Shown: piece by piece, positions 37,056-46,531 of the stretch
Numbering within the stretch: position 1 is the first letter of the stretch
Layout of the letters: each line of letters opens with the position of its first letter
Assembly: GCF_022601895.1 (NCBI RefSeq)
Contig: NZ_JAKVIO010000011.1
Span: forward strand, 1 to 64,000
Direction: 5' to 3'
From: Sphingomonas sp. LaA6.9
GTDB lineage: Bacteria; Pseudomonadota; Alphaproteobacteria; Sphingomonadales; Sphingomonadaceae
DNA length: 64,000 bases
Translations under genes and position numbers: made by a program
Notes under the pieces: model-generated
Seen by the model: the letters and a program-made list of their open reading frames with translations, nothing else
What the model was told of the DNA's origin: nothing
Databases searched by the model: none

Positions 37056-37957
37056 GCGAGTTGCGTGCCCTGCGGAACCGCGTGACCGCGCAGGAGCTCG
37101 GCTGGTGTCATGGCGCTCCGGCCGGCGCGCTGGACAGTCAGCGGCCGTAAAATGCCCGATCCACAGGCGATGCCGAGCGCGTCGTCGATCACGAGTCCCG
37201 GCTTGCCCGCACCGGTTTCGACATCGGCATCGAGGATGCGGATCCGCTCTCCCTCGAACTCGAAGAATGCGCCCGGCGCCGGATTGAAGGCGCGCACCTG
37301 CCGCTCGACGACTACGGCCGCCTGCGTGAAGTCGAGCCGCGCTTCCGCCTTGTCGACCTTGGCGGCATAGGTGACGCCCTCGGCAGGCTGCGGCAGACCG
37401 GGATAGGCCTCGGGGCGCGCCAGTACCTCGACCATCAGCGCCGCGCCTTTTTCGGCGAGCTCCGCGGTAAGAACGCCCGCTGTCTTGCGGTCGACAGGGG
37501 TCTCCACGATCGCGCGCATCGGGCCGGTATCGAGCCCGGCCTCCATATCCATGATCGTGACTCCCGTCATCGCGTCGCCCTCGAGGATCGCGCGATGGAT
37601 CGGCGCCGCACCCCGCCAGCGCGGCAACAGCGAGGCATGGACGTTGAGGCAGCCGAGCCGCGGGGCGTCGAGAACGGCCCGCGGCAGGATGAGGCCATAG
37701 GCGGCGACCACCGCGGCATCGAGGTCGAGCGCCGCAAATTGTGCCTGTTCTTCCAATCCTTTGAGCGAAAGCGGCGTCATGACGGCGATACCCAATTCTT
37801 CCGCGCGCCGATGGACGGGGGAGGGTGACAGCGCCTTTCCGCGCCCCGCGCGGCGCGGTGGCTGGCTGTAGACCGCCACGACATCATGCCCGGCGGCGAC
37901 AAGGGCGTCGAGCGTCGGGACGGCGAATTCAGGGGTTCCCATGAAGGCGATGCGCAT
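37052..37957 (-). CDS. fmt: Methionyl-tRNA formyltransferase
   Basis: This 301-residue enzyme formylates initiator Met-tRNA with 10-formyl-tetrahydrofolate. It starts [19 protein letters not shown] and has the catalytic segment [20 protein letters not shown] with the Asn-His-Asp set. Two adjacent ATG codons compete (37960 and 37957); I took the second because it aligns with the family and leaves better room for GAGAGA. It forms a unit with truA; in many bacteria def is its partner, and here def lies on the opposite strand about 700 bases away. Confidence 0.96.
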   Translation of the reverse strand: MRIAFMGTPEFAVPTLDALVAAGHDVVAVYSQPPRRAGRGKALSPSPVHRRAEELGIAVMTPLSLKGLEEQAQFAALDLDAAVVAAYGLILPRAVLDAPRLGCLNVHASLLPRWRGAAPIHRAILEGDAMTGVTIMDMEAGLDTGPMRAIVETPVDRKTAGVLTAELAEKGAALMVEVLARPEAYPGLPQPAEGVTYAAKVDKAEARLDFTQAAVVVERQVRAFNPAPGAFFEFEGERIRILDADVETGAGKPGLVIDDALGIACGSGILRPLTVQRAGRSAMTPAELLRGHAVPQGTQLA

Positions 37958-38008
37958 CATTTCTCTCAACCGCTTGGCAGAGGGGAGTGCAAGCCCTTAT
38001 CTGATGGC

Positions 38009-38605
38009 ATGGCATCACCCGAAATCGAAACGCTGACACAGGCGCTGGCGCGGCTTCCCGGATTGGGCCCCCGTTCGGCGCGTCGCGCCGTGCTTCATTT
38101 GCTGAAAAAGCGCGAGGGCGCGATGGCGCCGTTGCTACGCGCGCTCGAGGCGGTCAACGAGCGGCTCGCGACCTGCGAGGTCTGCGGCAACGTCGACACC
38201 ACTAATCCCTGCGGCGTCTGCACCGATTCGCGCCGGGATTCGCGCGCCTTGTGCGTGGTGGAGGAAGTGTCCGATCTTTGGGCGCTCGATCGATCCAGGC
38301 TTTTTCCGGGCAAGTTCCATGTGCTTGGCGGCCGCCTTTCGGCGCTTGAGGGGGTGAGACCTGAAGACCTCGCGATCGACAGCCTGATCCGCCGGATCGC
38401 AGCGGGCGGCATTGACGAGGTGGTGCTCGCGATGAATGCCACGCTCGAGGGGCAGACCACCGCGCACTATATCGCCGAGCGCCTCGAGCAATTCCCCGTT
38501 CGCATCACGCAGCTGGCGCACGGCCTGCCCGTCGGTGGCGAACTCGACTATCTCGACGAAGGAACGCTTGCGCAGGCGCTGCGTGCGCGGCGGCCCATCG
38601 GATAG
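38009..38605 (+). CDS. recR: Recombination mediator protein RecR
   Basis: This 198-residue protein works with RecO and RecF to load RecA at gaps. It has the helix-hairpin-helix [12 protein letters not shown], the four-cysteine zinc finger CEVCGN-CGVC near residues 54-72, and a Toprim domain containing [17 protein letters not shown] 38009 gives the standard length. The gene is divergent from fmt with 51 bases between them. Confidence 0.97.
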   Translation: MASPEIETLTQALARLPGLGPRSARRAVLHLLKKREGAMAPLLRALEAVNERLATCEVCGNVDTTNPCGVCTDSRRDSRALCVVEEVSDLWALDRSRLFPGKFHVLGGRLSALEGVRPEDLAIDSLIRRIAAGGIDEVVLAMNATLEGQTTAHYIAERLEQFPVRITQLAHGLPVGGELDYLDEGTLAQALRARRPIG

Positions 38606-38640
38606 TTGAAAATCGCGCGATCAGGGCCTAGCTAGGCGCC

Positions 38641-39168
38641 ATGGCCATACTTCCGATCCTAGAGACGCCCGATCCGCGTCTACGCACGATTTCAAAGCCC
38701 GTCGACAAGGTCGATGACGAACTCCGCGCACTCATCGACGACATGTTCGAGACGATGTACGACGCGCCGGGTATCGGGCTTGCGGCGATCCAGGTCGGCG
38801 TGCCCAAGCGCGTTCTCGTGATCGACTTGCAGGAGCCCGAGGAAGAGGGCGGACCTGCAGTGCGCAAGCCCCTGGTCTTCATCAACCCCGAGCTGTTCGA
38901 CCCCTCGGAAGAGATGGCGGTCTATTCGGAAGGCTGCCTTTCGGTCCCCGATCAATATGCCGATGTGATCCGCCCCGCGGAGATCAGCGCGCGCTGGCTC
39001 GATTACGACGGCAAGCCGCACGAGGAGCGCCTCGACGGCCTGCTCGCGACCTGCATCCAGCACGAAATGGACCATCTCGAAGGCATCCTCTTCATTGATC
39101 ATCTGTCCAAGCTGAAGAAGGACATGATCCTGAAGAAGATCGCCAAGGCGCGCCGAAACGCTGCCTGA
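38641..39168 (+). CDS. def: Peptide deformylase
   Basis: This 175-residue metalloenzyme removes the N-formyl group from new proteins. All three motifs are present: [10 protein letters not shown] near residue 46, EGCLSVP near 98 with the metal-ligand cysteine, and QHEMDHLEG near 140 with the two ligand histidines. It follows recR by 35 bases and functionally pairs with fmt next door. Confidence 0.98.
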   Translation: MAILPILETPDPRLRTISKPVDKVDDELRALIDDMFETMYDAPGIGLAAIQVGVPKRVLVIDLQEPEEEGGPAVRKPLVFINPELFDPSEEMAVYSEGCLSVPDQYADVIRPAEISARWLDYDGKPHEERLDGLLATCIQHEMDHLEGILFIDHLSKLKKDMILKKIAKARRNAA

Positions 39169-39180
39169 CGTCGGCGATCG

Positions 39181-39630
39181 TCAGCCCGTGTGGGGGCCGC
39201 AATAGACCAGCCCCACCGGCTGCAGGATGCGGTCCGCCTCGACCATCATGGTCTTGGCCGACTCGGCGAAACGCAGCCGCAGCGTGTTGCGCACCTCATC
39301 CCCCTCGGCACGGCACATCGCCGCGATGTCATAGCCTTCGGGAACCGGGTTGATCCGGTTGAAGTCGCACGACACCTCGCCTGCGGTGCCCAACCCGCGC
39401 TCGGTAAAACGCCACGCGCCTTCGCCGCACAGGTCCTTTTCCGCAGCCCAGACCCCGACGAAGCGCAGATTGGCGTCCGCGGGCGGTAATTCGCCGGGCG
39501 TTACGGATGGGATCACGGCATTGCTCGCCGGCGGTGCCAGATTGGGGGCCGCTTCGTTCTGTTCGGGTTGCGATTTCTGACATGCGGAAAGCATGGCCAG
39601 CGCGGCGAGTGCGATCGGGATACGCTTCAT
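39181..39630 (-). CDS. Small lipoprotein of unknown function
   Basis: This 149-residue protein has a lipoprotein signal peptide (MKRIPIALAALAMLSAC, Cys17). The mature part contains FVGVWAAEKDLCGEGAWRFTERGL and four further cysteines (DLCG, SCDF, AMCR and YCGP), which suggests two disulphides in the periplasm. I do not recognise a function. ATG 39630 was chosen because it creates the lipobox; longer openings upstream run through non-coding sequence. It lies between def and rmuC on the opposite strand. Confidence 0.82.
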   Translation of the reverse strand: MKRIPIALAALAMLSACQKSQPEQNEAAPNLAPPASNAVIPSVTPGELPPADANLRFVGVWAAEKDLCGEGAWRFTERGLGTAGEVSCDFNRINPVPEGYDIAAMCRAEGDEVRNTLRLRFAESAKTMMVEADRILQPVGLVYCGPHTG

Positions 39631-39795
39631 GCGGCTATCTTGCCCACGCGTCGTTGATTGCGCCAGCCTTTGCTTTGCCGGGTTGCGACAAGCGCACGAT
39701 GAACCGTGTTCACCGAAGAATTCAGGCGCCGCACCCGTTGCCAAGAGCGCTTCGAACGGGCAAAGGTTCGCATAATGTTCTTGTGGGATTGAGCG

Positions 39796-41214
39796 ATGGA
39801 AACGCCCTTGGCGATGCTGTTTGTGGTTGTGGCACTGCTTGCGGGGCTGGGGATCGGCTGGTTCCTCGGGAGCCGGGGCACCTCGGCGGTGCGCGCCGAG
39901 CGCGACCTGCACCTCGACAATTTCCGCAAGGCGATCACCGATCTTGCCGGCGCCGAGGAACGCGCCAAGGCAGTGGCACCGCTCCAGCAGGCGCTTGCCG
40001 AGACATCCGCCGATCGTGAGGCCGCGCGCACCGAGGCCGCGGCGATGCGCGCCGCGCGTGACGCGCGCGAGCAGGCGCTGCATGACCAGATCAAGGCGTT
40101 GATCGAGGCCAAGGAGGCGCTTTCAGCGCAGTTCAGCGAGGTCGGGCAGAAGCTGTTGAGCGAAGCGCAGCGGCAGTTCCTCGAGCGCGCCGACCAGCGC
40201 TTCCACCAGGCCGGCGAAAAGAGCGAGGCACAGCTGAAGGCGCTGCTGACCCCCGTCGAGACCACGCTGAAACGCTATGAGGAAGGGCTGCAGCGCGTCG
40301 AGAAGGATCGCGTCGACAGCTATGCCGGGCTGCGCGAGGCGGTCGAGCAGGTGCGCGTGGGGCAGGGGCAGGTGAAGGACGAGGCGGCCCGGCTGGTCAA
40401 TGCGCTGCGATCGAGCCCCAAGGCTCGAGGGCGCTGGGGCGAACAGTCGCTCCGAAACGTGCTCGAACAGGCGGGCCTTTCGCCGCACGCGGACTTCCGC
40501 ACCGAGGTTTCGGTCGACACCGATGACGGACGTCTTCGGCCCGACGTCATCGTCCGGCTGCCAGGCGGGCGTGAACTCGTGATCGACGCCAAATGTTCGC
40601 TGAGCGCCTATCTCGACGCTTCCGAAGAAGTCGATGAAACAACGCGCCTCAACCATTTGAAATTGCATGCATCGTCTATCCGGAATCACGCCCGTCAGCT
40701 CGGTGAGAAAAGCTATTGGGAGCGCTTTGGCAAGGCGGCTGATTACGTCGTGATGTACATTCCCGGCGAGCATTTCCTCTCCGCGGCGCTCGAACAGGAT
40801 GACGCGCTGTGGGAATGGGCCTTCGAGCGCCGCGTGCTGCTGGCGACGCCGACCAACCTCGTCGCGATCGCGCGAACCGTCGCCAGCGTCTGGCGGCAGG
40901 AAAAACTTGCCGAGGAAGCGCAGCAGATCGGCGCGCTCGGCAAGGAGATGTACGAGCGGCTGTCGGTTATGGCGGGGCATCTCAAACGCGTGGGAGGCGG
41001 GCTCAACAGCGCGGTCGACAACTACAACAAGTTTGTCGCCAGCTTTGAAGGACGCGTGCTTGTCACCGGCCGCAAGTTCCGCGATCTCAATGTGGAGACC
41101 GGCGCCAGGGACATCGAGGCGATCGAGAGTGTCGATACGCTCGCGCGTCAGCCCGCCGAACTCCTGCCGGCGCCTGATGAATTCGAGGAACGCAAGCAGG
41201 ATGCCGCCGAATAG
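39796..41214 (+). CDS. rmuC: DNA recombination protein RmuC
   Basis: This 472-residue protein has an N-terminal membrane helix (about residues 7-28), a long coiled-coil (TLKRYEEGLQRVEKDRVDSYAGLREAV) and the RmuC nuclease-like core with GRWGEQSLRNVLEQAGL near residue 214, LVIDAKCSLSAYLDA and VVMYIPGEHFLSAAL. It is thought to limit rearrangements at inverted repeats. A large palindromic repeat lies just downstream. Confidence 0.96.
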   Translation: METPLAMLFVVVALLAGLGIGWFLGSRGTSAVRAERDLHLDNFRKAITDLAGAEERAKAVAPLQQALAETSADREAARTEAAAMRAARDAREQALHDQIKALIEAKEALSAQFSEVGQKLLSEAQRQFLERADQRFHQAGEKSEAQLKALLTPVETTLKRYEEGLQRVEKDRVDSYAGLREAVEQVRVGQGQVKDEAARLVNALRSSPKARGRWGEQSLRNVLEQAGLSPHADFRTEVSVDTDDGRLRPDVIVRLPGGRELVIDAKCSLSAYLDASEEVDETTRLNHLKLHASSIRNHARQLGEKSYWERFGKAADYVVMYIPGEHFLSAALEQDDALWEWAFERRVLLATPTNLVAIARTVASVWRQEKLAEEAQQIGALGKEMYERLSVMAGHLKRVGGGLNSAVDNYNKFVASFEGRVLVTGRKFRDLNVETGARDIEAIESVDTLARQPAELLPAPDEFEERKQDAAE

Positions 41215-41255
41215 CGAGCCTTAGAGCGGCGTGCATGAATTTGGAATCAAAGACG

Positions 41256-41338
41256 GAGTACCCCGGCGAAGGCCGGGGTCCAGGGTGGTCGGTCTCAGTG
41301 CCCGTGACTCCTGGACCCCGGCCTTCGCCGGCGTACTC
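41256..41338. repeat. Large intergenic palindromic repeat
   Basis: A 29-base left arm (41256-41284, GAGTACCCCGGCGAAGGCCG...) and a 29-base right arm (41310-41338) are reverse complements with one mismatch, separated by 25 bases. Weaker outer matching (TAGAGC-CGTGC at 41222-41234 against GCACGATGCTCTA at 41360-41372) suggests the full unit spans about 41222-41372. Repeats of this kind are frequent between sphingomonad genes. It separates rmuC from the convergent META-domain gene and may act as a bidirectional terminator. Confidence 0.9.
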
Positions 41339-41368
41339 TGTAGCGCGTCAGATTAAGCGCACGATGCT

Positions 41369-42082
41369 CTAGATCGCGCGCTTCAGTACGACCTCGCTCC
41401 CGTCGCGACCGGAGATGATGAGCGTGTCGCCATCGCGATGGCTGACAGTGACCTCGCCGCCAAGGATCGCGAACAGCTTGTTTTCCAGGTCCATAGCGGG
41501 GCCGATGCACGCCATCTTGGTCGCCATCACCGGCGATATGACCAGCCGGTCACCCGTCTGCTTGTAACTCCCTGAAAAGCGATTGCAGCCGCTGCTGCCG
41601 CTCAGGCGATCCCCGGTGAACGCAAGTGTGGCGGGGCGGCTTCCCTGAACCGGGCTTCCCCCGACGCTTGTGATCGTCCAGTTCGTGCCGGCCAGCACCT
41701 GTGGCGGGATCGTGGCGCCGCCGCAGCCCTTTACCGTCTTGCCATCCGCGATCACCACGACGCTGTCAGGATAGACCCGGTCGCTCATCCCGTCATTGCA
41801 CTGGGCATGCGTGACATCGACAACCAGCGTGTGTGCCTCGGTCTTTGCTTCATAGCGATGGCCGTTGAACGTCGTGCGCGGCTCGGGCCGCGGCGTCGAG
41901 ATCCGCTTTTCGCCATAATCCCCCAGATACTCGATCTGATTCGGCGTGATCGTCACCGTCCAGCCCGGTTCGGTGCCCACTGCACGATAATTGTCGGCGG
42001 TCGGCGGTGCAGGATCCTTGGGGGGCGAGTTGGGGCTGCATGCGGCAAGCAGCGTGATGGCGAGCAGGGGAGCGCGTTTCAT
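41369..42082 (-). CDS. META-domain lipoprotein
   Basis: This 237-residue protein has a lipoprotein signal (MKRAPLLAITLLAAC, Cys15). The N-terminal half (YRAVGTEPGWTVTITPNQIEY) belongs to a COG3650-like domain, and the C-terminal half is a META/HslJ domain (LAGTNWTITSVGGSPV, GDRLSGSSGCNRFSGSYK, TKMACIGPAMDLE). HslJ-type proteins are linked to heat and drug tolerance, but the role here is open. It ends next to the palindromic repeat. Confidence 0.88.
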   Translation of the reverse strand: MKRAPLLAITLLAACSPNSPPKDPAPPTADNYRAVGTEPGWTVTITPNQIEYLGDYGEKRISTPRPEPRTTFNGHRYEAKTEAHTLVVDVTHAQCNDGMSDRVYPDSVVVIADGKTVKGCGGATIPPQVLAGTNWTITSVGGSPVQGSRPATLAFTGDRLSGSSGCNRFSGSYKQTGDRLVISPVMATKMACIGPAMDLENKLFAILGGEVTVSHRDGDTLIISGRDGSEVVLKRAI

Positions 42083-42118
42083 GTCGATTCAACAACGAAC
42101 CCGCGCTTTGGTTCCTGC

Positions 42119-42922
42119 TCAGCGTCTTCGATTCTGATTGAGCAATTCATAGGCCATCACCGCTGTCGCCACCGCCGCGTTGAGGCTGTCAGCCTTTCCC
42201 ATCATGGGCATTTTAACAAGAATATCACAATCTTTCTCATAGCTTGGAGGAAGACCCTGAGATTCGTTTCCAACGAGCAGGAAGGCGGGACTTTCATAGC
42301 GTGGCGCCTGATAGTCATGATCGGTGTTGAGGCTTGTCCCGATCAGTTGCCCCGGACCGCTGCGCAGCCAGGCAATGAAATCGGGCCAGCGCGCCGTTGC
42401 GATCTTCTGGGTGAAAAGGGCGCCCATGCTCGCGCGGACCGACTCGACCGAAAACGGGTCGACGCAATCGTCGACCAGGATCAGCCCGCCAGCGCCCACG
42501 GCGTCGCCCGTGCGCAGGATCGTGCCGAGATTGCCGGGATCGCGCAGCGACTGGGCGACGATCCAGATATCGGCCTGGCTCCGGTCGAGAGCCCTCAGCG
42601 GGACGATCCGTTCGGGGTAGACCCCGATGACGGTTTGCGGGTTTTCCTTGCCCGAGAGCTTGTGGAGGATGTCGGGGATCGTCTCGATGACGTCGCCGCC
42701 CGCTTCCTCGGTTGCGGTGACGAGCCGCTTCACGATCGGATGGTCCGCAGATTCGCGCGCGTAGAACAGCATTTCAGGCAGGAAGCCCGCTTCCTCGGCC
42801 TCGGCAAGAATGCGCAGCCCTTCGGCAAGAAACAGTCCCTCGCGCTTGCGGTGCTTCTTGTCGCGAAGACTGCGGACGCGCTTGATCAGCGGGTTGGAAA
42901 AGCCTGTGATTTCGCGCGGCAC
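42119..42922 (-). CDS. SpoU/TrmH-family RNA 2'-O-methyltransferase
   Basis: This 267-residue SAM-dependent enzyme has an N-terminal substrate-binding region (NPLIKRVRSLRDKKHRKREGLFLAEG) and a knotted SPOUT domain with SLRDPGNLGTILRTGDAVG, FLLVGNESQGLP and DSLNAAVATAVMAYE. It is likely an rRNA methyltransferase; the exact nucleotide cannot be read. I chose GTG 42922, preceded by GAGGA and four bases after the HPr stop, so it is probably the last gene of the PTS unit. Confidence 0.9.
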   Translation of the reverse strand: MPREITGFSNPLIKRVRSLRDKKHRKREGLFLAEGLRILAEAEEAGFLPEMLFYARESADHPIVKRLVTATEEAGGDVIETIPDILHKLSGKENPQTVIGVYPERIVPLRALDRSQADIWIVAQSLRDPGNLGTILRTGDAVGAGGLILVDDCVDPFSVESVRASMGALFTQKIATARWPDFIAWLRSGPGQLIGTSLNTDHDYQAPRYESPAFLLVGNESQGLPPSYEKDCDILVKMPMMGKADSLNAAVATAVMAYELLNQNRRR

Positions 42923-42926
42923 GCGC

Positions 42927-43199
42927 TCATTCCTCGCCGAACTTGGCCTCGACGAGCTCCGCGAGCAGCGTGACCGCCTGGTCGGCACCGTCGCCGCGCG
43001 CGCTGATCGTCACATGGTCGCCCATCGCGGCGCCCAGCATCATCAGCCCCATGATCGAAGTGCCAGTGACTTTCGAACCGTCCTTCTCGACCTCGATTGT
43101 CGCGCTCTGCTGGGCGGCGAGAGTCACGAACTTGGCGCTGGCGCGCGCGTGTAGTCCGCGCTTGTTGGTGATCTGGACCGTTCGCGAAACCCCGTTCAA
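42927..43199 (-). CDS. ptsH: Phosphocarrier protein HPr
   Basis: This 90-residue carrier has the phosphorylatable His17 in KRGLHARASAKF and the regulatory serine Ser48 in TSIMGLM, the target of HprK. In alphaproteobacteria it relays phosphate in a regulatory rather than sugar-transporting PTS. It overlaps the EIIA gene by four bases. No EIIB or EIIC permease is encoded here, and enzyme I is not in the window. Confidence 0.96.
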   Translation of the reverse strand: MNGVSRTVQITNKRGLHARASAKFVTLAAQQSATIEVEKDGSKVTGTSIMGLMMLGAAMGDHVTISARGDGADQAVTLLAELVEAKFGEE

Positions 43200-43600
43200 A
43201 CCGATTCCCCCAGAACCTCGGATGCAACGCTGATATATTTGCGACCGGCCTCGCGCGCGGCGGCGACGGCATCCTTGACGTTCATGGTGCGGCGCGCGCC
43301 CTCGAGGCGGATCAGCATCGGCAGGTTGATGCCGGCAATCACTTCGATATGGCCAGGCTTCATAAGGGAGATGGCGAGGTTCGACGGCGTGCCGCCAAAC
43401 AGGTCGGTCAACAGGATCACGCCCGTGCCCGAATCGACATTGGCTATGGCGTCGGCGATGTCCTGACGTCGCAGGTCCATGTCATCGTCGGGGCCGATGC
43501 AGATCGGGGCGATGGCATCCTGCGGTCCTACCACATGCTCCATTGCGACGACGAATTCCTTCGCCAGAAGCCCATGGGTAACCAGCACCAAACCGATCAT
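43196..43600 (-). CDS. PTS EIIA component, mannose type
   Basis: This 134-residue protein has the active-site His9 in VLVTHGLLA and the family segment ILLTDLFGGTPSNLAISLM. It accepts phosphate from HPr and probably signals to partners such as ChvG/ChvI or carbon-control proteins; the partner is inferred from gene order. It lies between rapZ (21 bases) and HPr (four-base overlap). Confidence 0.95.
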   Translation of the reverse strand: MIGLVLVTHGLLAKEFVVAMEHVVGPQDAIAPICIGPDDDMDLRRQDIADAIANVDSGTGVILLTDLFGGTPSNLAISLMKPGHIEVIAGINLPMLIRLEGARRTMNVKDAVAAAREAGRKYISVASEVLGESV

Positions 43601-43621
43601 GAAACGTCCTGCATTCTTGAT

Positions 43622-44548
43622 TTACGACCCATTGTCCGGACCTCCTTCCATAGCATCGGATGGAGTCGAGGCCAGATCACGGTGGGCGACCGTGGGCGAA
43701 AATCCTTCATAGCGCAACCGTTCCGCCACACGCTCGGCGACATGGACCGAACGATGTCTCCCTCCGGTACAGCCGAATGCGATGGTCAGATAGGATTTGC
43801 CTTCATGGCGGTAGCGCGGAAGCAGCAGCAGCAGCAACGACTCGATCTGGCGCAGCGCCTGATCATAGGCCGGATCCTGCGCCACATAGGCGCCAACGGG
43901 CTCGTCGAGGCCGCTCAACGGGCGCAGATCCTCCACCCAGTGCGGATTGCGCAGAAAGCGCATGTCGAAGACCAGGTCGGCGCTGCGCGGAACGCCGCGC
44001 GCGAAACCGAAGGACATGACCGTAAGCGTTGGTTCTTCAGCAGTCGCACCGCCAAACCGTGCGCGCAGTCGCTGCTGCAGTTCGTTCGAACTCGTCTCGG
44101 TGGTGTCGATGACATGCTCGGCCCAGTGCCTGAGCGGCCCCATCAGTTCGCGTTCACGCGCGATTCCGTCGGATACGGGCCGATCCTGGGCCATGGGGTG
44201 ACGTCGACGCGTTTCGGAAAAACGGCGCTGAAGTTCGCTGCCGCTGCAATCGAGAAACAGCGTTTCGACGACGTGGCCATGAATCTCGCGCAACTGCTTG
44301 ATGCGCATGATGATCCTGTCGGCATCGAAACCGCGCGTCCGGCTGTCGATGCCAAGCGCGAGCGGCCGATCGCTATCGGTTGTGCCCAATGCCTGCGGCG
44401 TCGCCAGCAGGCGATCAAGCAAGCCGAGTGGCAGGTTCTCGACCGCTTCCCAGCCGATATCCTCAAGGCAGTTCATCGCCACTGACTTGCCCGCACCCGA
44501 CATGCCGGTGACGAGCAATATTCGCTTGGGTCGCGCGTTGTCGCTCAT
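43622..44548 (-). CDS. rapZ: RNase adapter RapZ (P-loop nucleotide-binding protein)
   Basis: This 308-residue protein has a Walker A GMSGAGKS at residues 15-22 and the C-terminal domain with FGCTGGRHRSVHVAERVAERL, which binds small RNA or a sugar-phosphate ligand in characterised relatives. In enterobacteria it directs RNase E to a small RNA controlling glucosamine-6-phosphate synthase; the alphaproteobacterial role is less clear. It overlaps hprK by four bases. Confidence 0.95.
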   Translation of the reverse strand: MSDNARPKRILLVTGMSGAGKSVAMNCLEDIGWEAVENLPLGLLDRLLATPQALGTTDSDRPLALGIDSRTRGFDADRIIMRIKQLREIHGHVVETLFLDCSGSELQRRFSETRRRHPMAQDRPVSDGIARERELMGPLRHWAEHVIDTTETSSNELQQRLRARFGGATAEEPTLTVMSFGFARGVPRSADLVFDMRFLRNPHWVEDLRPLSGLDEPVGAYVAQDPAYDQALRQIESLLLLLLPRYRHEGKSYLTIAFGCTGGRHRSVHVAERVAERLRYEGFSPTVAHRDLASTPSDAMEGGPDNGS

Positions 44549-44985
44549 GCCGAGGCCGGCATTCCGATCTGGCGCAGCGCAAGTTCGACCTTTACGGGCG
44601 CCGATGCTTCCAGCCCGTTGAGCGCCACGACGGGCACCGCAACACCCGCGATCCTGCGCGTTACGTCGGACGCTGGAATCCGTTCGACCGGATCACCCAG
44701 CGTGACGACGATACCAACCGGGACATCCTCGACATTGCCCAGTTCGATGATGCCAAGCCCGCGCACCTCTATCTTGCCCGCGATATTGGGAGCGGCCGTG
44801 GCCAGCAATGCCGCCTTGTCACGCTTTACCAGCGTATAGTCGTCGCTGATGAGGCGCGCGCCGCGGTCGATCAGCCGCAGCGCCAGATCGGACTTGCCCG
44901 ATCCCGAGCGGCCCTCGATCAGTACCGCACGACCGCCAATCTCGACGGAGGAGGCATGCAGCATTTCGGACGACAATGACGCCAT
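44545..44985 (-). CDS. hprK: HPr kinase/phosphorylase, short alphaproteobacterial form
   Basis: This 146-residue protein is only the catalytic domain; full HprK of Firmicutes is about 310 residues. Walker A GRSGSGKS is at residues 25-32 and the signature IEVRGLGIIELGNV follows near residue 72. It phosphorylates HPr on serine. The gene sits three bases after chvG and is coupled to rapZ, so two-component sensing and the regulatory PTS are expressed together. Confidence 0.95.
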   Translation of the reverse strand: MASLSSEMLHASSVEIGGRAVLIEGRSGSGKSDLALRLIDRGARLISDDYTLVKRDKAALLATAAPNIAGKIEVRGLGIIELGNVEDVPVGIVVTLGDPVERIPASDVTRRIAGVAVPVVALNGLEASAPVKVELALRQIGMPASA

Positions 44986-44988
44986 GGA

Positions 44989-46497
44989 CTAGTGCTCCGC
45001 GACTGGAAGGGTGACCACGAAGCGCGCTCCCCGGCGCGAATCGGGCCGATCATGAACCGTTATTGTGCCACTATGACCCTCGACAATGGTCTTGGCTATG
45101 GCAAGGCCAAGCCCCGAATGTCGCCCGAAACCGTCGCTTTCGGGTCGATCGCTGTGAAAGCGTCGGAAGATGGCGTCGCGCATGTCGGGCGGTACGCCCG
45201 GGCCTTCATCCTCCACTGTCAGCAAAATCGCGGCGTCGTCGCGCGTCGCATCAATGCGGACGAGCCCGCCGGGCGGCGAGAAGGATACGGCGTTATCGAG
45301 AAGATTCTCGACGACGCGCACCAGTTTGGAAGCGTCGCCGGGAACGACCGCGGTTCCTTTTCGCGGACGGGCAAAGGCGATGTGGACATCACCGTCAGTG
45401 CCCCGCTGCTCGCGTGACCTGAGCAGATGTTCGATCATCGGCCCAAGATCGACGGGTTCGAATGCAGCGCGCGACAATTGCGCGTCGAGCCTCGAAGCCT
45501 CGGCCACATCGGTGATCAGCCGGTCGAGGCGCAGCACGTCGTCGCGTACAATGTCCAGCAACTGCGCCTGGAGCGTCGGATCCTTCACCGACTGCAGGCT
45601 TTCCACCGCCGAACGCAGAGAAGCCAGCGGGTTCTTGAGCTCGTGCGTCACATCCGCTGCAAACGCCTCGATCGCGTCGATGCGGACATTGAGAGCGTGG
45701 CTCATGTCGGCCAGTGCTCGCGCCAGCATCCCGATCTCGTCGCGCCGCTCGGGCAGCCGCGGCACTTCGACATCACGCGCACGGCCGAGGCGAACGCGCA
45801 CTGCAGCGCGTGCGAGGCGGCGCAGCGGTCGGACGATGGTACGGGCAAGGAACAATGAAAAGAGGATCGACACCAGGCTGACCGCCGCGATCACGAGACC
45901 GAGCCGGAACCGCTCGGCGCGGACGATCCGGGTGATGTCGCGCGTATTCTCGGTCAGGAGGAGCGCGCCGCGGTCCCCGGAGAGCGTGATTGCCGCAGAC
46001 AGCATTGGCGTACGGTCGGGGGCATAGCGCACTCGCGTGACCGTCCGACGCTCAGCGCGGGCTGCGACGATTTCGGGCCATGCGGCCGCATTGTCGGTGC
46101 TGGGCTCGACGAAGCGTCCGAGCCGGTCGGCCCAGACAATCCGGTCGATGACGCGATCGAGAAAACGCGCGACATGGCGTTGCCATGCTTCGCTCGCGGG
46201 ATCGCGCAGCTCGTAATTGGGCGGGCCAAGTTGCCAGCTGTCCGCAATCCGCACGCCGTCGCGATCGTAGAGGCGCAGGCGACCGTCGCTTTCCTGCGCG
46301 AACGCCAGGATCAGCGCGTCACGCGACGCAGGTCCCGCGATCGCTGTCGCCTTGGCCATCAGCTCGATTTCACGCGCCGCTTGCGCACTGCGTTCGTCGA
46401 CCAGGCGCGAGCGATAGCTGTCCAGATAGAAGAAGCCGCCCGCCAGGAGCGCGAGCGCAAAGATGTTGACCGCAAGGATGCGGGGCGTGAGCGACAA
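44989..46497 (-). CDS. chvG: Sensor histidine kinase ChvG
   Basis: This kinase has an N-terminal helix (ILAVNIFALALLAGGFFYL), a periplasmic sensor, a second helix near FRLGLVIAAVSLVSILFSLFLA, a HAMP domain, the phospho-acceptor histidine in DVTHELKNPLASLRSAVE, and ATPase boxes NLLDNAVSFSPPGG, DEGPGVP and GLGLAIAK. ChvG senses envelope or acid stress in other alphaproteobacteria. The start is uncertain: TTG 46497 is the only start-like codon between the chvI stop and the first helix, giving 502 residues, but the sequence just upstream (SLRWSGR) also looks coding. An ATG at 46656 inside chvI is the alternative. Confidence 0.9.
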   Translation of the reverse strand: MSLTPRILAVNIFALALLAGGFFYLDSYRSRLVDERSAQAAREIELMAKATAIAGPASRDALILAFAQESDGRLRLYDRDGVRIADSWQLGPPNYELRDPASEAWQRHVARFLDRVIDRIVWADRLGRFVEPSTDNAAAWPEIVAARAERRTVTRVRYAPDRTPMLSAAITLSGDRGALLLTENTRDITRIVRAERFRLGLVIAAVSLVSILFSLFLARTIVRPLRRLARAAVRVRLGRARDVEVPRLPERRDEIGMLARALADMSHALNVRIDAIEAFAADVTHELKNPLASLRSAVESLQSVKDPTLQAQLLDIVRDDVLRLDRLITDVAEASRLDAQLSRAAFEPVDLGPMIEHLLRSREQRGTDGDVHIAFARPRKGTAVVPGDASKLVRVVENLLDNAVSFSPPGGLVRIDATRDDAAILLTVEDEGPGVPPDMRDAIFRRFHSDRPESDGFGRHSGLGLAIAKTIVEGHSGTITVHDRPDSRRGARFVVTLPVAEH

Positions 46498-46531
46498 TCG
46501 CCCCGACCAGCGGAGCGAAAGATCGCTTTCG

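Noticed and set aside
41256-41338. CRISPR-like repeat
   Set aside because: There are only two arms in inverted orientation and no spacer series.
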